NCBI RefSeq assembly: GCF_036240795.1
Contig: NZ_CP108454.1
Coordinates: forward strand, 310,001 to 374,000
Direction: 5' to 3'
Source: Streptomyces sp. NBC_01268
GTDB lineage: Bacteria > Actinomycetota > Actinomycetes > Streptomycetales > Streptomycetaceae
DNA: 64,000 nucleotides
Below the pieces are notes generated by a model that saw nothing but the letters and a program-made list of their open reading frames with translations, ran no database searches and was not told the DNA's origin. The position numbers and the translations under genes are program-made. Shown one piece after another: positions 1-8,605 of the stretch. Position 1 is the stretch's first letter. Every line of letters starts with the position of its first letter.

Positions 1-114
1 CCACCCCTCCGGGGGCGCGTCCCGAAGGACGCCCACGGCGAGCCGCACGGCAAGGTCGACGTCGTCCGCGGTGACGGGAGACAGGACTGATCCGGTTTCG
101 ACTGGTCGAGACAT
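1..114 (-). CDS. N-terminus of a protein resembling the maleylpyruvate isomerase / DinB-like family (partial)
   Basis: An ATG on the minus strand at 114 opens a frame that runs off the left edge, giving 38 residues (MSRPVETGSVLSPVTADDVD, then LAVRLAVGVLRDAPPEGW). The pattern TADDVDLAVRLAV...DAPxxGW resembles the start of actinomycete mycothiol-dependent maleylpyruvate isomerase / DinB-like proteins as I remember them; this is recall, not a search. Only the N-terminus is visible, so the metal-binding His residues cannot be checked. It lies upstream of and divergent from nothing in this window; the GH31 gene ends 68 bp away on the same strand. Confidence 0.5.
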   Translation of the reverse strand, partial: MSRPVETGSVLSPVTADDVDLAVRLAVGVLRDAPPEGW

Positions 115-136
115 GACAGCACCGTATCGCGGGAGA

Positions 137-164
137 GGGCGGGCGCCCGCTACAGCGCCCGCCC
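137..164 (-). terminator. Stem-loop after the GH31 gene
   Basis: A perfect 10-bp inverted repeat (GGGCGGGCGC / GCGCCCGCCC) with an 8-nt loop lies just past the stop codon of the GH31 gene on the minus strand. There is no U tract, as is common for Streptomyces terminators. Confidence 0.6.
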
Positions 165-181
165 CGCTTCCGTGGCCGGGC

Positions 182-3010
182 TCAGCCCGAAGGCCGCCCG
201 GTCGCCGTCAGCTCGGCCAGGCTGGTCCACGGGCCGCGGTTCCCCGCCTCCGACAGTGCCCGCAGCCGCAGGTAGCGGCCGGACTTCGCGGTGAACGCCA
301 CCCGGGTGGCCGCCGCGGTGTCCGGGAAGGTGCCCGTGGCCACAGGGGCGCCCCAGGAGGTCGTGCTGTCGGAGACGTACACCTCGTAGGAGCCGATGCG
401 GCCGTTGACTCCCCCGTCCTGCCGGGGCAGCTGGGTGACGGAGTCGACGTCGTAGCGGGCGCCGAGGTCGATCTGGATCTCGTGCGGGAGTGCGGTGGCG
501 CCGTTGGACCACTTGGTGTGCCAGTGGGTGGACGGCTTGCCGTCGATGGCGTTGGCGGCGGCGCCGTTCTCCGAGGCCGTCTCCTGGCTGTCGGCGTAGC
601 GGACGGTCCAGCCGGCCTGGCTGATCGGGCTGCTCGGAGCCGTGCCGCCGACAGGGGTCCCGGCGGGGACGGTCAGCCCGGTGGCGGTGAACGCGAAGGC
701 GGCACCGGTGCTGCCGGTCTTCACCGCCAGGGTGCCCGAACGGTCGGCGGCGTCGTAGAACCAGCCGGTTGTCGCGGCGTCGTAGGCGGCCCTGCTCGCC
801 AGCGCCGGGAGGGTGGTGCCGCCGACCTTGACGGTTCCCGGCGCGCTCGCGCTGCGCAGGGTGAACGCGTAGCCGCGGGTGGCGGGCTTGCCCGTGTACG
901 AGCCGGTGCTCGCGCCCACCGAGACGGTCACGTCGCCCGTGCCGGACGCGGGCGCGGTGACGTCGACGCGCTGCCGCGCGGAGGCGCCGGTCTTGTAGGC
1001 GCGGGTGACCCCGTCGTCCTCGTAGAGGGTGAAGGAGGAGGAGCCGCGCGGCTGGATGTCGTACGTGAGGGTGGAGACGGGCTTCTCGCCCGTGTAGTTC
1101 ATCTGCGGCCACATCGGCACGATCGCGCCGGCCTTCACGAAGAGCGGCAGGGTGTCGAGCGGCGCGGAGTAGCCGTCGAGCCAGCCGGGTCCGTTGTAGA
1201 CCTTTCCGGTCCAGTAGTCGGTCCAGCTGCCGGCCGGCAGGTAGATGCCGTCGCGGGTGGTGGTGTCGGTGACGACGGGGGCGACGAGGAGGGAGTCGCC
1301 CGCCATGAACTGCCCGCTGGTCTGGTTCCCGCGCGCCACCGGGTCGTTCGGGTACTCCAGCACCATGGCCCGGGTGGACGGGACTCCGGTGTCGGTGGCG
1401 TTGCGGCTCAGGGTGTACAGGTAGGGCATCAGGCGCATCTTCAGCTGCAGGTACTTGCGGTTGATCGACAGGTAGGGCTCGGCGAAGCGCCAGGGCTGCT
1501 TGTCCTGGTAGCCGGCGGAGGGGTTGACGGGACCCCACCCGGACATCGTCATGAACGCCGGGGTGAGGGCCTTCCACTGCAGGTCGCGCACGTACGTCTT
1601 CGGGCTGCCGCCGAAGATGCCGTCGATGTCGCCGCTCGCGTAGTTCAGGCCGGACAGGCCCGCGCCCGTGATGGCGGGAACGTGCCAGCGCATGGCGTCC
1701 CAGGTGCCGGAGGTGTCGCCGGTCCACACGACGGCGTTGCGCTGGGTACCGGCCCAGCCGTCGACGGTCCATACGAAGCGGCGGGCGTCGGAGTGGGACT
1801 CGATGCCGTCCACGGCCTGCTGCACGCCCTTGAATGCGGTCTTGTAGCCGCCGCCGATCCACGCGACGTCCGTCTTCACGGCCCGCGAGCCGGCCGTGCC
1901 GACCTCCCAGCCGATGCCGGAGAGACCGGTGGAGGTCCACAGGCCGGTCTGGAATCCCTTGGCCTTCAGCTGCGTGGCCGTCTCGGGAAGGCTGGTGTAG
2001 CCGCAGCCGTAGCCGTCGTTGGGGAGGAACCAGCCGGAGGGCATGTCCGCGGCGCGGGCGTCCGTCGCGTACCCGACGACGTCCGGGGTCGTCTGGTGCC
2101 GGAGCCGGTCGTGGGCGCCCTGGTAGTCGGGGTTCGAGGCGTTGAAGCAGTCGGCGTTGCCGAGTTCCAGGCCCCAGATCGGGGCGAGGAACGGCTTGCC
2201 GGTGACGTCGGTGTACCCGTTCAGGACGTCCTTGAGGGAGCTGCCGGCGAAGTACCAGGCGTCGAAGCGGCTCTCGTTGTGGCGCAGGGAGGTCGGCGCG
2301 GTGAAGGAGTACGAGCCCGGTGACCAGGTGTTGCGCATGACGCCGTAGCCGTTGGTGGACATGTAGAACGGCGCGGGGCTCGCGTTGGTGTTCTCGCTCC
2401 ACTGGTTGGAGACGGCCACGGGCACGGTCTTGTCCCGCAGGGCCCACTCGCCGAGCCGCAGCCCGGTGCCGTAGAACTGCTCGTCGGCGGCCCGGGTGAG
2501 GTACTGGGTGGTCTGGGAGCCGGTCCAGTTGGTGGGCTGCGCCTCCGACCACAGCAGCGTGGTGTCGTTCGCCCGGTACAGGGCGAAGGTCAGCGGGGAC
2601 TTGTTGATCCGCAGGCTGACGGCGGAGGTGCCGATCCGGTAGTACGACCCGGCGTCGGTCAGGGTGGCGCCGACGGCGCCGAAGGCGGTCGTGACGGCGA
2701 GGTCGCCGCCGGCCGGGTCGTCGGTGAAGGCCCCGTTGGGCGAGAGCCAGATCCGGAAGATGTCCGCCCGCGCCATCACGATCCGTGCGGCGGCGCCGCT
2801 CGACGTGGCGACCGTGAACGTGTCGCCGGACCTGGTGACACCGGTGGCGTCTCCGGCGGTGGCGGCGTGCGCGGACGGGGCGGGAAGGACGACGGACAGG
2901 AGGGCGGCGATCAGGACGGCGGCGAGTGCCAGGGCGGTGCGTCTGACGCCCGGTCGCGGGCGTGGCGGGGCGGGCAGGGCTGCGGCTGTCATGCGGCTGG
3001 TTCTCCTCAC
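182..3010 (-). CDS. Secreted GH31-family glycoside hydrolase (alpha-glucosidase/alpha-xylosidase type) with C-terminal F5/8 type C domain
   Basis: 942 residues. The N-terminus has a twin-Arg-containing basic region, a long hydrophobic stretch (about residues 24-42) and an APSAHA cleavage-like site, so it is exported. A galactose-mutarotase-like N-domain is followed by the GH31 barrel: KTDVAWIGGGYK near residue 380 matches the KTDFGE-type nucleophile segment, and WTGDTSGTWDAMRW near 430 holds the acid/base Asp. FVKAGAIVPM belongs to the GH31 distal beta domain. The last ~140 residues (ENGAAANAIDGKPSTHWHTK... onward) form a discoidin-like carbohydrate-binding module. Likely role: extracellular trimming of alpha-linked xylosyl or glucosyl oligosaccharides; substrate cannot be fixed from sequence. 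The gene stands alone; no sugar transporter is adjacent. Confidence 0.9.
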   Translation of the reverse strand: MRRTSRMTAAALPAPPRPRPGVRRTALALAAVLIAALLSVVLPAPSAHAATAGDATGVTRSGDTFTVATSSGAAARIVMARADIFRIWLSPNGAFTDDPAGGDLAVTTAFGAVGATLTDAGSYYRIGTSAVSLRINKSPLTFALYRANDTTLLWSEAQPTNWTGSQTTQYLTRAADEQFYGTGLRLGEWALRDKTVPVAVSNQWSENTNASPAPFYMSTNGYGVMRNTWSPGSYSFTAPTSLRHNESRFDAWYFAGSSLKDVLNGYTDVTGKPFLAPIWGLELGNADCFNASNPDYQGAHDRLRHQTTPDVVGYATDARAADMPSGWFLPNDGYGCGYTSLPETATQLKAKGFQTGLWTSTGLSGIGWEVGTAGSRAVKTDVAWIGGGYKTAFKGVQQAVDGIESHSDARRFVWTVDGWAGTQRNAVVWTGDTSGTWDAMRWHVPAITGAGLSGLNYASGDIDGIFGGSPKTYVRDLQWKALTPAFMTMSGWGPVNPSAGYQDKQPWRFAEPYLSINRKYLQLKMRLMPYLYTLSRNATDTGVPSTRAMVLEYPNDPVARGNQTSGQFMAGDSLLVAPVVTDTTTRDGIYLPAGSWTDYWTGKVYNGPGWLDGYSAPLDTLPLFVKAGAIVPMWPQMNYTGEKPVSTLTYDIQPRGSSSFTLYEDDGVTRAYKTGASARQRVDVTAPASGTGDVTVSVGASTGSYTGKPATRGYAFTLRSASAPGTVKVGGTTLPALASRAAYDAATTGWFYDAADRSGTLAVKTGSTGAAFAFTATGLTVPAGTPVGGTAPSSPISQAGWTVRYADSQETASENGAAANAIDGKPSTHWHTKWSNGATALPHEIQIDLGARYDVDSVTQLPRQDGGVNGRIGSYEVYVSDSTTSWGAPVATGTFPDTAAATRVAFTAKSGRYLRLRALSEAGNRGPWTSLAELTATGRPSG

Positions 3011-3203
3011 GAGGTCTGCGGCGCCGGGAACGCCGGGCAGTGGTCGTTGGAGCTCCCCCGCGCGTGGGGGCGTGAGACATGGCAGCAGCGAGGCATGGAT
3101 GACGTCAAGTGCTCAAACAGGCATGGTTACGCGCAAGTTCAAGCATCCAGGAGGAAGGGTCGGTGAGCGGCGGGCGGTGGGACCCACGAGTCGGCGACGT
3201 GGC

Positions 3204-3245
3204 GGGGCGGGCCGGACGAGCGCGTGTGCTCGTCCGGCCCGCCCC
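3204..3245 (-). terminator. Strong stem-loop after the choice-of-anchor A gene
   Basis: A perfect 18-bp stem (GGGGCGGGCCGGACGAGC and its complement) closes a GCGTGT loop, 39 bp past the stop of the surface-protein gene. It separates that gene from the promoter region of the GH31 gene, which is transcribed the same way. Confidence 0.85.
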
Positions 3246-3283
3246 GGTGTTCGTCCGCTGCGCGGGGACCCGACTCCGTCGGA

Positions 3284-5533
3284 TCAGGCCTTACGCGCGC
3301 GTGAGGTGCAGGCGCCGTAGCCCTGGTCTCCGTGACCTTCGTCGCCGTAGCCCTGGTCGCCGTAGCCCTCGTCCCCGTAACCGGTGGGCTCGCAGGGCGT
3401 GTCCTCGCGGCTGTTTTCCAGACGCGCGATCACGGCCGGGTGGTCGGCACTGACGACGTAGGGGCCCGACACGGGGTCGGCGGGCAGGACGTACCCGTTC
3501 GGGACGCCGGTCTCGCGGAGGTAGTACGTGCCCAGCTCCAGGTGGTCGAAGGAACACAGTCCGCCCGCGCTCGTGGTGCAGGCCGTGCCGACGCGGGTGT
3601 CCGGAGCGGAGCCGGTGGTCTGGAGGCCGTCGCGCCCGTTGGTCTCCTCCCACAGCTCGAACGTGGCCCCGCGCAGCGGCGCCTTCGTGTCGGCGTCGGT
3701 CTTGAAGAGCTTCAGGCTCCCCTTGTCCTGCGGGATCACGGACTTCCGGTTGGTGGCGGTGACGGAGACGCCGGCGCTCGCGTTCTCCTTCGTGAGCACG
3801 AGCGGGCCGAAGACCGCGGGCGACGGCAGGTCGTAGCCGTCGGGCGCGTCCGTCTCCTGCCAGTAGTACGTGCCCGTCTCCACCGTCCGGGCACAGACAC
3901 CGTCAGCACCCGTCACACACGCCGCCCCCACCTGCGTGTCGGCATTCGCGCCGGTCGTCTGCAGGCCGGTGACACCGTTCGTCTCCTCCCACAGCCGGAA
4001 CGTCGCCCCGGGCAGCACCGCACCCGTCTGCGCGTCCGTCTTCACCACCTTCACCTGGCCCTTCGTCGGCACGACGGGCGTGGCGGTGTTCTTGGCGGTG
4101 ACGGAGACGCCGGCGCTCGCGTTCTCCTTCGTCAGGACGAGCGGGCCGAAGACCGCGGGCGAGGGCAGGTCGTAGCCGTCGGGCGCGTCCGTCTCCTGCC
4201 AGTAGTACGTGCCCGTCTCCACCGTCCGGGCACAGACACCGTCAGCACCCGTCACACACGCCGCCCCCACCGGCGTGTCGGCATTCGCGCCGGTCGTCTG
4301 CAGACCGGTCACACCGTTCGTCTCCTCCCACAGCCGGAACGTCGCCCCGGGCAGCACCGCACCCGTCTGCGCGTCCGTCTTCACCACCTTCACCTGGCCC
4401 TTGACCGGCGGAGGGGTGGTGCCGCAGTCGGGCAGGTCGCCGTCGAAGGGGTAGGCGTGGAACTCCTGGCCGCCGCCGCCCGTGGCCGAGCTGGTGTGGG
4501 TGACCGATCCGGTGGTGAAGAAGCGGCCGTTGATGCCGGGCAGGGTCACGGTCGTCATCGAGGACTGCTCGCCCATGAGGAAGCTGCCCTGGAACTGTCC
4601 GGTGCCGTTCAGGCCGATGGTGGTGGCGTCGGGGAAGTTCCACAGCAGCCGCTCGCGGTAGGCGTTGAGCGGGTCGGTGGCGTCGACGAGTGCGCCGCTG
4701 TACGTGTTGATGGTGCGGTTCGCGCCGAGGACGTTGACCAGGATCGTGGCTCCGGCGGGGATGCCGGCGAAGACGACGCCCTGCTGACCGCCGTTGGAGG
4801 AAACCAGGTCGAAGTCCACGTTGAAGACCTGGAGGGCGGAGGTGCCGTCGCCCGTGAAGAGGGTCTGGTAGTTCTGGTTGACGGCCGTGCCGGTGGCCGG
4901 CCGGGGCTGCCCGTCGACGCGGGCGTAACAGCGGCTCGCCGTGGTGAGCTGGTCGCGGAGGCCCGTGTACGGCGCGGCGGCGTTGGCGTCCTTGACGAGG
5001 GTTCCGGTGACGTTCCCGGTGACCGTGCCCGCGTGACGTACGGTCCCCGTCTCGTCGAGCAGGCCGCCCGTCGTCTCCAGACGCTGGCCCGTGGCGATGG
5101 TGACGTCGCCGCCGGTGGTCAGGAAGTCCGCGTCCTTGGGCGGGACGACCCGGGAGCCGACACCGACGATGCCCAGGTTGTACAGGCCGCCGGCGGCCGC
5201 GTCCTTGTTCTGGTCGAAGTCGTCGAGGACCACGACACGGCCCTCCGCCTCGGCCGCTCGGCCCCGTACGAGGTAGTCGTTCCCCACGAAGATGTTGATG
5301 CCGGCGTCACGGCCGGCGAGGGGCCTGTTGCCGACTTCGGGGAACGGATCGGGGCAGCTGCCCGGGACGCACGGGCCGAGCCCGCCGGGAAGGGGCGCGG
5401 CCGCAGCGGCCTGGCTGCCCGGGCCCAGGAGAAGGGCGGGGACGGCGGCGAGGGTGACGGCGCAGGAGAGTCCGGCCGAGAAGACGGCCCTCCTCGGCCG
5501 GCGCGAAGAGCGCCGCACGGTGTGATGTCTCAT
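3284..5533 (-). CDS. Choice-of-anchor A surface protein with three CnaB/SpaA-type repeats
   Basis: 749 residues from the ATG at 5533 ([20 protein letters not shown]), which starts a normal signal peptide; an upstream in-frame Met at 5569 would add 12 residues with no gain. After the signal comes a choice-of-anchor A domain (about residues 55-350; [20 protein letters not shown] is characteristic). Three SpaA/CnaB-type isopeptide domains follow (about 377-480, 490-593 and 598-700), each with the [24 protein letters not shown] start; the first two are almost identical. The protein ends in a Gly/Tyr/Asp-rich tail ([20 protein letters not shown]) and a basic end, with no LPXTG sorting signal or C-terminal hydrophobic anchor. 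Likely an extracellular adhesin or matrix protein that is released or held non-covalently. Confidence 0.85.
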   Translation of the reverse strand: MRHHTVRRSSRRPRRAVFSAGLSCAVTLAAVPALLLGPGSQAAAAAPLPGGLGPCVPGSCPDPFPEVGNRPLAGRDAGINIFVGNDYLVRGRAAEAEGRVVVLDDFDQNKDAAAGGLYNLGIVGVGSRVVPPKDADFLTTGGDVTIATGQRLETTGGLLDETGTVRHAGTVTGNVTGTLVKDANAAAPYTGLRDQLTTASRCYARVDGQPRPATGTAVNQNYQTLFTGDGTSALQVFNVDFDLVSSNGGQQGVVFAGIPAGATILVNVLGANRTINTYSGALVDATDPLNAYRERLLWNFPDATTIGLNGTGQFQGSFLMGEQSSMTTVTLPGINGRFFTTGSVTHTSSATGGGGQEFHAYPFDGDLPDCGTTPPPVKGQVKVVKTDAQTGAVLPGATFRLWEETNGVTGLQTTGANADTPVGAACVTGADGVCARTVETGTYYWQETDAPDGYDLPSPAVFGPLVLTKENASAGVSVTAKNTATPVVPTKGQVKVVKTDAQTGAVLPGATFRLWEETNGVTGLQTTGANADTQVGAACVTGADGVCARTVETGTYYWQETDAPDGYDLPSPAVFGPLVLTKENASAGVSVTATNRKSVIPQDKGSLKLFKTDADTKAPLRGATFELWEETNGRDGLQTTGSAPDTRVGTACTTSAGGLCSFDHLELGTYYLRETGVPNGYVLPADPVSGPYVVSADHPAVIARLENSREDTPCEPTGYGDEGYGDQGYGDEGHGDQGYGACTSRARKA
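3755..4402 (-). repeat. Tandem near-identical 309-bp repeat units (CnaB domains)
   Basis: Two 309-bp units at 3755-4063 and 4094-4402 (period 339 bp, 113 codons) differ at only a handful of positions, even at synonymous sites. The third CnaB unit of the same gene (3440-3740) is clearly diverged. This points to recent duplication or gene conversion of one domain, and may cause length variation between strains. A further short array of about 15-bp units encoding YGDxG lies at 3311-3384. Confidence 0.9.
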
Positions 5534-5759
5534 GTCGGGAGTCTTGGTCGGCGGGACCGGGACCACCATCCGTGCGGATCAGGGTTGGGCCGCTCAGGGA
5601 GCGCGCTCACCGAGGGGCGTGAAGTGTGGCCGCCGAAAGGAGTACGGGAGACCCGGTCCCGTCGCCACCCCTGCTCCCCGCTCTTGTCGCCCCCGCCCTG
5701 GCCTCCCCACCCCGCGGTGGGCAGTCCGTGGCCGAGCCCCTGGGTGTCGGTTTCAGGGT

Positions 5760-5963
5760 TCAGGTCCGCAGGGTGGCGATGGCCTTCTCGATGCGCCGTC
5801 GGCACGTCTCGGGCTTCTTCGCGCCCTCGATCGCGTGCACATGCTCGCGCTTGCGGCTGTAGGCGAGCTTGTCGTAGGCGGCGCGGGCGGCCGGGTCGGC
5901 GTCCAGGGCCTCGGTGAAGTCAGCGGGCTCGACGACGACGCGCGGCTCGGTGTCGGGTTCCAC
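5760..5963 (-). CDS. Small YdeI/OmpD-associated (OmdA) domain protein
   Basis: 67 residues from a GTG at 5963 preceded by GGGAGG about 12 nt upstream. The sequence ADFTEALDADPAARAAYDKL...YSRKREHVHAIEGAKKPETC...RIEKAIATLR matches the short OmdA (bacteriocin-protection, YdeI/OmpD-associated) domain, which typically covers about 60 residues at the C-terminus of longer YdeI proteins. Here the domain stands nearly alone. It follows the VOC gene on the same strand after 43 bp, so the two are probably co-transcribed. The biochemical role of the family is unknown. Confidence 0.7.
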   Translation of the reverse strand: MEPDTEPRVVVEPADFTEALDADPAARAAYDKLAYSRKREHVHAIEGAKKPETCRRRIEKAIATLRT

Positions 5964-6006
5964 GACGACCTCACCCTCCCTGATGCCGGTTCGGCGCGGA
6001 CCGCGG

Positions 6007-6420
6007 TCACTCCGCGTAGGGCTGGTCGGTGCCGTGCTCGCTGTAGCCGAGGCTCCAGATGTAGCCCTCCGGGTCCGCGAAGGTGCCGCCGTACCCACCC
6101 CACTGCAGTGCCGCCGCGGGCTTGAGGATCGTGGCGCCTGCCTTCCGCGCCTCCGCCATGATCTCGTCGACCCGCGCCTCGCTGCGCACCACGTAGGTCA
6201 GGACCAGGCCGCTGAAGCCGCTTCCCTCCTGGTCCGTGCCCACCTGGTCGGCCAGGCCCTCGCGGCTGTAGAACCCGACGGGCGATGCGCCGTCGGACGC
6301 GAAGAACACCGAGATCCCGAAGTCGTTCTCGACCTTCCACCCGAGCCCCTCGGTGTAGAACCGCTTGGCCCGGTCCATGTCCCGGACACCCAGAAGAATC
6401 GAGCTGACGTGCGCCTTCAT
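6007..6420 (-). CDS. VOC (glyoxalase/bleomycin-resistance) family protein
   Basis: 137 residues starting MKAHVSSILLGVRDMDRAKR, preceded by AAGGAG. The paired beta-alpha-beta-beta-beta modules of the vicinal oxygen chelate fold are recognisable: GVRDMDRAKRFYTEGLGWKV at the start and GGYGGTFADPEGYIWSLGY near the end, where the Glu of DPEG is the usual metal ligand. Substrate cannot be predicted. It lies upstream of a small OmdA-domain gene on the same strand and downstream of what looks like the remnant of an AraC regulator; AraC-VOC pairs are common in Streptomyces and a complete one lies at 37912-38976. Confidence 0.85.
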   Translation of the reverse strand: MKAHVSSILLGVRDMDRAKRFYTEGLGWKVENDFGISVFFASDGASPVGFYSREGLADQVGTDQEGSGFSGLVLTYVVRSEARVDEIMAEARKAGATILKPAAALQWGGYGGTFADPEGYIWSLGYSEHGTDQPYAE

Positions 6421-6600
6421 GTCGTACTCCTTGCGGGTTGGATGTATGCGTGGCGGACATGCGGGCCAGGGCCCGGATGTCTCCTCGGCGGGTGTTCGCC
6501 GCTCGATCGGTACGGCAGGACGGACGTCACGAGGGGGTGGGGACGGTGACGTCGTCCGGAGATCAGCCGGCTGCGGTGGAAGCCGTGGTTGCCATGTCCC

Positions 6601-6684
6601 TCACGCTAAGGGCTGCGCAGCGGCCGGGGCTTCTCGAATCCTGACCGGTCGCACGATCTGCGTCGTCCAGCCGGACGTGCCCTT
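6601..6684 (-). pseudogene. Remnant of an AraC-family regulator C-terminus
   Basis: On the minus strand just upstream of the VOC gene, a frame ending in TGA at 6601 reads SGWTTQIVRPVRIREAPAAA then QPLA. The AraC-type regulator at 37912 ends VAQHVARPVRNREAQAAVPL, so the tail RPVRxREAxAA is shared. No HTH-encoding sequence precedes it, so only the 3' end of a former AraC gene appears to survive in this otherwise empty 429-bp intergenic stretch (6421-6849). The assignment rests on about 20 aligned residues. Confidence 0.45.
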
Positions 6685-6849
6685 CGCTCTCCTCTCGGTG
6701 AACCAGCGGTGCTCGTCCCGGCCGCCGAGATCGACCGGGTCGTCGGGGGAGTCGTCGGAACGCGGGAGAAACTGATCCGCTCGGGACCGATGAGGAGAGC
6801 CCCGACGGGACGTCTACCCTACGACCGCCACACCACCGAGGAGATCACC

Positions 6850-7719
6850 ATGACCGAGACCGACACCCGCGTCCTGCACACCGTCGGCGCGACCCTCCAC
6901 TACGACGTCCGCCCCGGCACCGGACCGGACCCGCGACCCCTGCTGCTGATCGGCTCCCCCATGGACGCCACCGGCTTCGCCACGCTCGCCTCGCACTTCG
7001 CCGACCGCACGGTCGTGACGTACGACCCGCGCGGAGCCGGCCGCAGCAAGCGGACCGACGGCGCCCCCGAGAACCTCCCGGAGGAGCACGCCGACGACCT
7101 GGCCCGGCTCATCGAGGTGCTCGACGCCGGCCCCGTCGACCTCTTCGCCAGCAGCGGCGGCGCCGTCAACGCCCTGGCCCTCGTCGCGGCCCGCCCCGAT
7201 CTGGTCCACACCCTCGTCGCGCACGAGCCGCCGAGCGTCCCCGTCCTGCCGGACCGCGAGGCCGCCCTGGCACTGTGCGCGGACATCCACACCACGTACG
7301 TCCGGGAGGGCTTGGGCGTGGCGATGGCGAAGTTCATCGCGCTGGTCGGCCGGACGGGCCCGATCCCGGCGAGCTGGGCCGAGGAGCCCGCGCCCTCCCC
7401 GGAGGCCTTCGGTCTGCCCACCGAGGACGACGGCACCCGCGACGACCCCCTGCTCGGGCAGAACATGCGCGGCTGCACCTCGTACGCCCCCGACTTCGGC
7501 GCCCTGCGGGCCGCGTCGACCCGGATCGTCATCGCCGCGGGCAAGGAGTCCGAGGGCACCCTCTGCGCGCGGACCGCCGTGGCCGTCGCCGAGGGCATCG
7601 GCATCCCGCTCGCCGTCTACCCCAGCCACCACGGCGGCTTCCTCGGCGGCGAGTACGGCCAGCAGGGTGCCCCGGCGGAGTTCGCGGAGGCGCTGCGCGC
7701 TTCACTCGAGGACGCCTGA
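6850..7719 (+). CDS. Alpha/beta hydrolase
   Basis: 289 residues from the ATG at 6850, chosen because GAGGAG lies 6 nt upstream and the product starts directly before the first strand (TETDTRVLHTVGATLHYDVR). PRPLLLIGSPMDATGF holds the oxyanion-hole strand. VVTYDPRGAGRSKR is the typical hydrolase D-x-R-G-x-G-x-S segment. FASSGGAVNAL is the nucleophile elbow with catalytic Ser, and SHHGGFLGG carries the catalytic His. Such proteins act on small esters, epoxides or similar; no substrate is evident. Stands alone, convergent with the PPOX gene. Confidence 0.85.
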   Translation: MTETDTRVLHTVGATLHYDVRPGTGPDPRPLLLIGSPMDATGFATLASHFADRTVVTYDPRGAGRSKRTDGAPENLPEEHADDLARLIEVLDAGPVDLFASSGGAVNALALVAARPDLVHTLVAHEPPSVPVLPDREAALALCADIHTTYVREGLGVAMAKFIALVGRTGPIPASWAEEPAPSPEAFGLPTEDDGTRDDPLLGQNMRGCTSYAPDFGALRAASTRIVIAAGKESEGTLCARTAVAVAEGIGIPLAVYPSHHGGFLGGEYGQQGAPAEFAEALRASLEDA

Positions 7720-7750
7720 ACGGTCGGGCGACCGTGACGAGTCCGGCGGC

Positions 7751-8416
7751 TCACTCGTAACGCAGGCGCAGCGACTCCCTCTCGGCCTCCTCGATCTGCT
7801 CGACCGTGAGTTCCGGGAGGTCGAGCTGGGCCAGGGTCACCTCGGCGCTCGTCGGCTGCGCGTCGGCGGGCAGCCATTTCTCCGGCTGCCACGCGTGGGC
7901 GCGCATCAGCGACTTGGGGCAGTGCGGGTAGGCCTCTTCGATGTGGACGACCAGCGCGGTCACGGGCGGCTTGCCGACGGGCGTGAGCTGTGAGAGCAGC
8001 TCCGGGTCGGCCGAGACGCAGGCACGGCCGTTGACCCGGAGGGTGGTCGGGCGGCCGGGCGTGAGGAAGAGCAGGCCGACGCGTCCGGTTTCGAGCACGT
8101 TGTGCAGGGTGTCCAGGCGCTTGTTGCCGGTGGCGTCGGGTATCGCCAGGGTCCGCTCGTCGAGGACGGAGACGAAGCCGGCGGGGCCGCCGCGCGGCGT
8201 CACGTCCGCTCTGCCCTCGGCGTCGGCGCTGCCGATGAGGACGAGCGAGGAGCAGCCGATCAGCGCGCGGGTCTGTTCGGTGAGGTGGTCGATCTCCTTG
8301 CGGAGGGAGTTCGGGTTCGGCTGTGCGTACCGTTCGCGCAGTTGGTCCGGGCTGGTGAGGGCGTCCGCGCGGAGGGTGTCGAAGAGCCGGTTGCGCGTCC
8401 CCGTGTCGATCGTCAT
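7751..8416 (-). CDS. FMN-dependent PPOX-type (pyridoxamine 5'-phosphate oxidase-like) flavoprotein
   Basis: 221 residues, ATG at 8416. The split-barrel flavin-binding core is visible in CSSLVLIGSADAEGRADVTP, RGGPAGFVSVLDERTLAIPD and GNKRLDTLHNVLETGRVGLL. This layout (long N-helix, then RADVTPRGGPAGFV) resembles the MSMEG_1061-type actinobacterial flavoproteins that use FMN or F420. It probably reduces or oxidises a small molecule; the actual substrate is unknown. It is divergent from the mycothione reductase gene with a 189-bp shared promoter region. Confidence 0.8.
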   Translation of the reverse strand: MTIDTGTRNRLFDTLRADALTSPDQLRERYAQPNPNSLRKEIDHLTEQTRALIGCSSLVLIGSADAEGRADVTPRGGPAGFVSVLDERTLAIPDATGNKRLDTLHNVLETGRVGLLFLTPGRPTTLRVNGRACVSADPELLSQLTPVGKPPVTALVVHIEEAYPHCPKSLMRAHAWQPEKWLPADAQPTSAEVTLAQLDLPELTVEQIEEAERESLRLRYE

Positions 8417-8605
8417 GGGGACGACCCTAGAAGACGCCGGCGGGGGGGGGATCTGCCGCGGAGCGCCATGGACGCCGGGCGCAGCGGCCCCGAGGGGCAC
8501 CCTCGCGGCCCACGGACGCACCGCACGGGTCATGATGGCAACCGGCAGCACGGATCTCGCCGACAGCGCCGTCATGGCTCATGGCGGCTCGATAAGGAGC
8601 ATGTC

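Noticed and set aside
71..2323. A 750-codon open frame opposite the GH31 gene
   Set aside because: Gly/Val/Arg-rich shadow typical of high-GC DNA, no motifs; the minus strand encodes a complete GH31 enzyme.
3101..3160. Possible sugar-repressor operator upstream of GH31 (TGCTCAAAC ... GTTCAAGCA)
   Set aside because: The arms are not a true inverted repeat and no regulator is adjacent, so a site could not be supported.
8102..8605. A long rightward extension of the mycothione reductase frame
   Set aside because: The extra N-terminal residues have no family match and overlap the PPOX gene; the GTG at 8606 has a proper ribosome site and gives the usual start.
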